Shown here: positions 4,491-6,302 of the stretch, one piece after another
Numbering within the stretch: the first letter of the stretch is position 1
Layout of the letters: each line of letters begins with the position of its first letter
Assembly: GCA_019417045.1 (NCBI GenBank)
Contig: DXWE01000094.1
Location: 1-6,302, forward strand
Origin: Oscillospiraceae bacterium
GTDB lineage: Bacteria; Bacillota; Clostridia; Oscillospirales; Acutalibacteraceae
DNA: 6,302 nt
Reading direction: 5' to 3'
Translations under genes and position numbers: made by a program
The notes under the pieces: generated by a model
The model's database searches: none
What the model saw: the letters and a program-made list of their open reading frames with translations, nothing else
Told to the model about the DNA's origin: nothing

Positions 4491-6068
4491 TCAGCGCGCC
4501 TTCCCGCGCCGCCGGGTGGCGAGCAGCGCCGTCAGCAGGGCCGCCGTTCCCGCACAGAGCGCGAGGATCACCCCGGCCGCCGGGTCGCCGGTATCCGGGT
4601 TCTCCTCCCCGCCGGGCTCACTGCCGCCCGGCTCCCCGGATTTGAGCTCGGTGATGGTCAGATTGTCGAGGATCACATTGGTCTGGTTGGCCTCGGCCAG
4701 CACCCTGAACCCGATCGCGCCGCTGTGGTAGGTGTCGTCCGTCACCTGGATCGAGGGCGTTTCGGCGCCGTTGAAGTACACGGAAATCACGTTGTCTTCA
4801 GCCACGATCTTCCAGTGCACGTTGGCAGTGCTCCCCGGCTGGCAGGCATAGGCGTTGCCCTCGGTCGCGGTCTGGATCTGCCGGAATGTCCCGTCCAGTG
4901 TGCCGACGAACGCCCAGTCGGTATCGTACATCACGGCATAGCCGTCCCCCTGGTCGTCGCCCGGGCCGGGATCCCCGGCGCGCAGCACCACGCCGAACTG
5001 CCCGCTGATCTGCTCCACCACGTCGAATTCCATGATGAAGTCGTCAAAGGCCATGTCCTTGAGATAATAGTAGGCCCAGCCGGTCGTGGCACCGCCCTCG
5101 TTGGCCAGCACGCCGCTGTAATCCCTGCCGGTGTTGGCGGAGACATAGTCGTTCCACCACAGGCCGTAGGGGGTGTAGGAGCCCCCCTTTTCACTTTCAA
5201 AATCGTCCTCCCAGACGAGGACCTCCTCCGGGACAACCGGCTGTTCGGTGGTGGTCGTGGCCGGCTCTTCCGTCGTTGTGGTAGCCGGATCCTCACTTGT
5301 GGTGGTGACCGGCTCCTCGGTCGTCGTAGTGGCCGGCTGTTCGCTCGTGGTCGTCGTCGGCTCCTCGGTCGTCGTAGTCGTCGGCTTCTCGGTCGTCGTG
5401 GTGGTCGGCGGCGTGTCGACGATCTCACGGATACTCAGATTTTTCAGCACCGCCGTGTCCTGCCCGCCGTAGGTCAGCGCGCGGAACCCGATCTGCCCGG
5501 ACGACCACAGGTCGCTCTGCACCGCCATGGCCGGCGTGTCCGAACCATTGAAATACACCCGGATCTCGTTCCCCTCGGCCTCGACCTTCCAGTGGGTGGG
5601 CACGCTGCCCGGCTGGTACGCGGTGGGCAGGCCGGAGCCCTCCACCGGCGTGTTCAGCGCCACCCAGCTGCCGCTCAGGCTGCCGACAAACGCCCAGTCC
5701 ATGTCGTACATCACGGCATAGCCGTTGCCCTGGTCGGCCCCCGGGCCGGGATCCCCGGCGCGCAGCACCACGCCGAAGGTGTTCGTCTGGCTCACGACGT
5801 CAAATTCCACCACCACGTCGTCCCACACCAGATCCTTCAGGTAGTAATACGTCCACCAGCCGGTGGCGTTGTCGTCGGCGGCCGCCCGCAGCTGGCCGTC
5901 CAGGTTCCACCAGTAGCCGTAGGGGGTGTAGGATCCCCCCTTGTCACTGGCAAAATCATCCTCCCACACCTGGGGGTCACTGGCGCCGACCGGCAGGATG
6001 GAGACCCCGGCCAGCAGGATTGCCGCCGCCAGCAGCGGCGCGAGCCATTTGCATACACGCTGTTTCAT
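4491..6068 (-). CDS. Secreted wall-anchored protein with two jelly-roll modules (DUF1080/LamG-like)
   Basis: A 525-residue surface protein. Residues 1-29 form a signal peptide (MKQRVCKWLA, hydrophobic core, VGA cleavage site). Module A (about 34-217) and module B (about 285-475) are two copies of a ConA-type beta sandwich resembling the 3-keto-disaccharide hydrolase/LamG group. Both have WEDDF, GGSYTPYG-x-WWN, YYYLKD, GVVLRAGDPGPG, GYAVMYD-x-DWAFVG, HWK, VYFNG and a final NL-I-E strand. They are joined by a Thr/Glu/Pro linker (222-277). A Gly/Ser/Glu spacer, the NPDTG motif (490-494), a hydrophobic stretch and an RRRGKAR tail complete a sorting signal. Role: probably binding or processing a carbohydrate at the cell surface; no catalytic residue can be named. 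Start at ATG 6068 with AAGGAGG upstream, 12 bases after the preceding gene, which ends in a similar module. A hairpin follows the stop. Fold assignment is by pattern and moderately sure; surface location is strong. Confidence 0.9.
   Translation of the reverse strand: MKQRVCKWLAPLLAAAILLAGVSILPVGASDPQVWEDDFASDKGGSYTPYGYWWNLDGQLRAAADDNATGWWTYYYLKDLVWDDVVVEFDVVSQTNTFGVVLRAGDPGPGADQGNGYAVMYDMDWAFVGSLSGSWVALNTPVEGSGLPTAYQPGSVPTHWKVEAEGNEIRVYFNGSDTPAMAVQSDLWSSGQIGFRALTYGGQDTAVLKNLSIREIVDTPPTTTTTEKPTTTTTEEPTTTTSEQPATTTTEEPVTTTSEDPATTTTEEPATTTTEQPVVPEEVLVWEDDFESEKGGSYTPYGLWWNDYVSANTGRDYSGVLANEGGATTGWAYYYLKDMAFDDFIMEFDVVEQISGQFGVVLRAGDPGPGDDQGDGYAVMYDTDWAFVGTLDGTFRQIQTATEGNAYACQPGSTANVHWKIVAEDNVISVYFNGAETPSIQVTDDTYHSGAIGFRVLAEANQTNVILDNLTITELKSGEPGGSEPGGEENPDTGDPAAGVILALCAGTAALLTALLATRRRGKAR
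4494..4601 (-). other. LPXTG-like (NPDTG) C-terminal sorting signal
   Basis: Encodes residues 490-525 of the surface protein: NPDTGD, then a hydrophobic segment of about 20 residues (about 497-517), then TRRRGKAR. Arrangement and length match Gram-positive sortase substrates. The Asn-Pro start differs from classical LPXTG and suggests a non-class-A sortase. No sortase gene is in the window. Confidence 0.8.
4644..5216 (-). repeat. Module B, C-terminal copy of the duplicated jelly-roll domain
   Basis: Encodes residues about 285-475 of the surface protein. It is paralogous to 5418-5969. The stretch 4924-4997 matches 5704-5777 with only four differences, including 38 identical bases at 4960-4997 and 5740-5777, offset by exactly 780 bases. 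Compared with module A, it carries a longer loop after GLWWN (DYVSANTGRDYSG). Confidence 0.85.
5238..5405 (-). repeat. Seven tandem 24-base repeats encoding a Thr/Glu/Pro linker
   Basis: Exactly 168 bases, or seven units of 8 residues (222-277) with consensus xTTTTEEP: TTTTTEKP, TTTTTEEP, TTTTSEQP, ATTTTEEP, VTTTSEDP, ATTTTEEP and ATTTTEQP. Units differ in synonymous positions. Such Thr/Pro linkers are extended, often glycosylated spacers between modules of surface and carbohydrate-active proteins. Repeat number is likely to vary between strains by slippage or recombination. Confidence 0.9.
5418..5969 (-). repeat. Module A, N-terminal copy of the duplicated jelly-roll domain
   Basis: Encodes residues about 34-217 of the surface protein. 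Shares with module B the motif order WEDDF, GGSYTPYG, WWN, YYYLKD, EFDVV, GVVLRAGDPGPG, DWAFVG, HWK, VYFNG, GFR and NL-I. The high DNA identity of the central block shows that the two copies arose by duplication. Confidence 0.85.
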
Positions 6069-6075
6069 GTTCCTT

Positions 6076-6082
6076 CCTCCTT
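6076..6082 (-). promoter_or_regulatory. Shine-Dalgarno of the surface-protein gene, overlapping the upstream stop
   Basis: AAGGAGG on the minus strand begins within the TAA stop of the upstream gene (6083-6081) and lies 7 bases before the ATG at 6068. This is a near-perfect site and shows that the two genes are one transcription unit with closely linked translation. Confidence 0.9.
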
Positions 6083-6302
6083 ACACTGATGATTCTATCT
6101 TCTGCGCCCCTACCGGCACAGATACCACCTGAGAGATGTCAAACGCCGGTTCCTCCGGCTCTACCGACAGGCCGGTGAATCGGCCCTGCCCGCCCAGCGT
6201 CCCGAATCCGACCTGCCCGTCGGGATATCCGCCGGGATCCGCCAGATCGCACAGGAGCTCTCCTTCGCAGGACAGGCGGATCCGCTCTTCCCGCGCCTCC
6301 AC
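6081..6302 (-). CDS. C-terminal end of a protein with a jelly-roll (DUF1080/LamG-like) module
   Basis: Seventy-three codons are open from the window edge to TAA at 6083-6081; the true start lies outside (the GTG at the very edge is no evidence of a start). The fragment has the closing strands of the same fold as the next gene: an ERIRLSCEGELLCDL strand pair corresponds to NEIRVYFNG in module A, GQVGFGTLG to GQIGFRAL, and FTGLSVEP to the final NLSIRE strand. A 23-residue tail rich in Val and Ser follows, without membrane segment or sorting signal, so this protein is not wall-anchored from its C-terminus. The downstream surface-protein gene follows after 12 bases in the same operon. Function probably concerns glycans (catalytic 3-keto-glycoside hydrolase or carbohydrate-binding module), but the catalytic part is not visible. 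Homology is by eye over about 50 residues, hence moderate. Confidence 0.7.
   Translation of the reverse strand: MEAREERIRLSCEGELLCDLADPGGYPDGQVGFGTLGGQGRFTGLSVEPEEPAFDISQVVSVPVGAQKIESSV

Noticed and set aside
4480..4498. Six-bp hairpin CGCGCT/AGCGCG spanning the surface-protein stop codon
   Set aside because: It is short and not followed by a T run on the minus strand. The hairpin at 4384-4424 is a far better terminator.
5238..5405. Tandem repeats considered as a possible CRISPR array or noncoding repeat
   Set aside because: The units are contiguous without spacers, have period 24 in frame, and encode a regular Thr/Glu/Pro linker inside an open gene.
4428..6089. Plus-strand ORF of 553 codons opposite the surface protein
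   Set aside because: It is antisense to a protein with signal peptide, modules and sorting signal. Its apparent repeats (Arg/Leu/Gly-rich) are the complement of the Thr/Glu/Pro repeat.

Overview
All genes that I can support lie on the minus strand, so the window reads from high to low coordinates. Base composition is clearly GC-rich (above 60% by eye). The surface protein ends in an NPDTG-type sorting signal, Shine-Dalgarno sequences are strong, and there is a glycyl radical enzyme (oxygen-sensitive chemistry) and a bacterial-type neurotransmitter:sodium symporter. Together these point to an anaerobic, GC-rich Firmicute, most likely a gut-type Clostridia lineage (Oscillospiraceae-like). This is inference from content; no rRNA or other marker is present.

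Layout in order of transcription. (1) 6302-6081: the C-terminal end of a protein with a jelly-roll (3-keto-disaccharide hydrolase/LamG-like) module. (2) 6068-4491: a 525-residue secreted surface protein with a signal peptide, two copies of the same kind of jelly-roll module, a Thr/Glu/Pro linker of seven 8-residue repeats, and a C-terminal NPDTG sorting signal. It starts 12 bases after gene 1, with its Shine-Dalgarno touching the upstream stop codon, so the two form an operon. (3) A 129-base gap with a strong GC-rich hairpin followed by TTTT in the minus direction. (4) 4361-2382: a short (659-residue) glycyl radical enzyme (GRE) of unassigned substrate. (5) 2385-1582: its radical-SAM activating enzyme, overlapping the GRE by 4 bases (GTGA). 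(6) A 225-base gap with a 15-bp perfect terminator hairpin, a further hairpin, and a good sigma-A-type promoter with an mRNA-5'-end hairpin. (7) 1356-1: a sodium-dependent amino-acid-type transporter of the NSS family, running off the window with nearly all of its expected length present.

The GRE and its activase are an obligate functional pair: the activase uses S-adenosylmethionine to place a radical on Gly635 of the GRE, which then generates a thiyl radical on Cys330. The GRE is not a recognised choline, glycerol, hydroxyproline or pyruvate enzyme by the motifs visible here, and its region before the catalytic Cys is about 100-160 residues shorter than in the well-known members. No microcompartment, dehydrogenase or other pathway gene is in view to identify the substrate. 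The transporter has its own promoter behind a terminator, so it need not belong to the same pathway, although it could supply an amino-acid-like substrate. The GRE pair is the most interesting item, followed by the activase's incomplete second ferredoxin-type cysteine motif and the duplicated-module surface protein. No CRISPR array, mobile element, tRNA or rRNA was seen.
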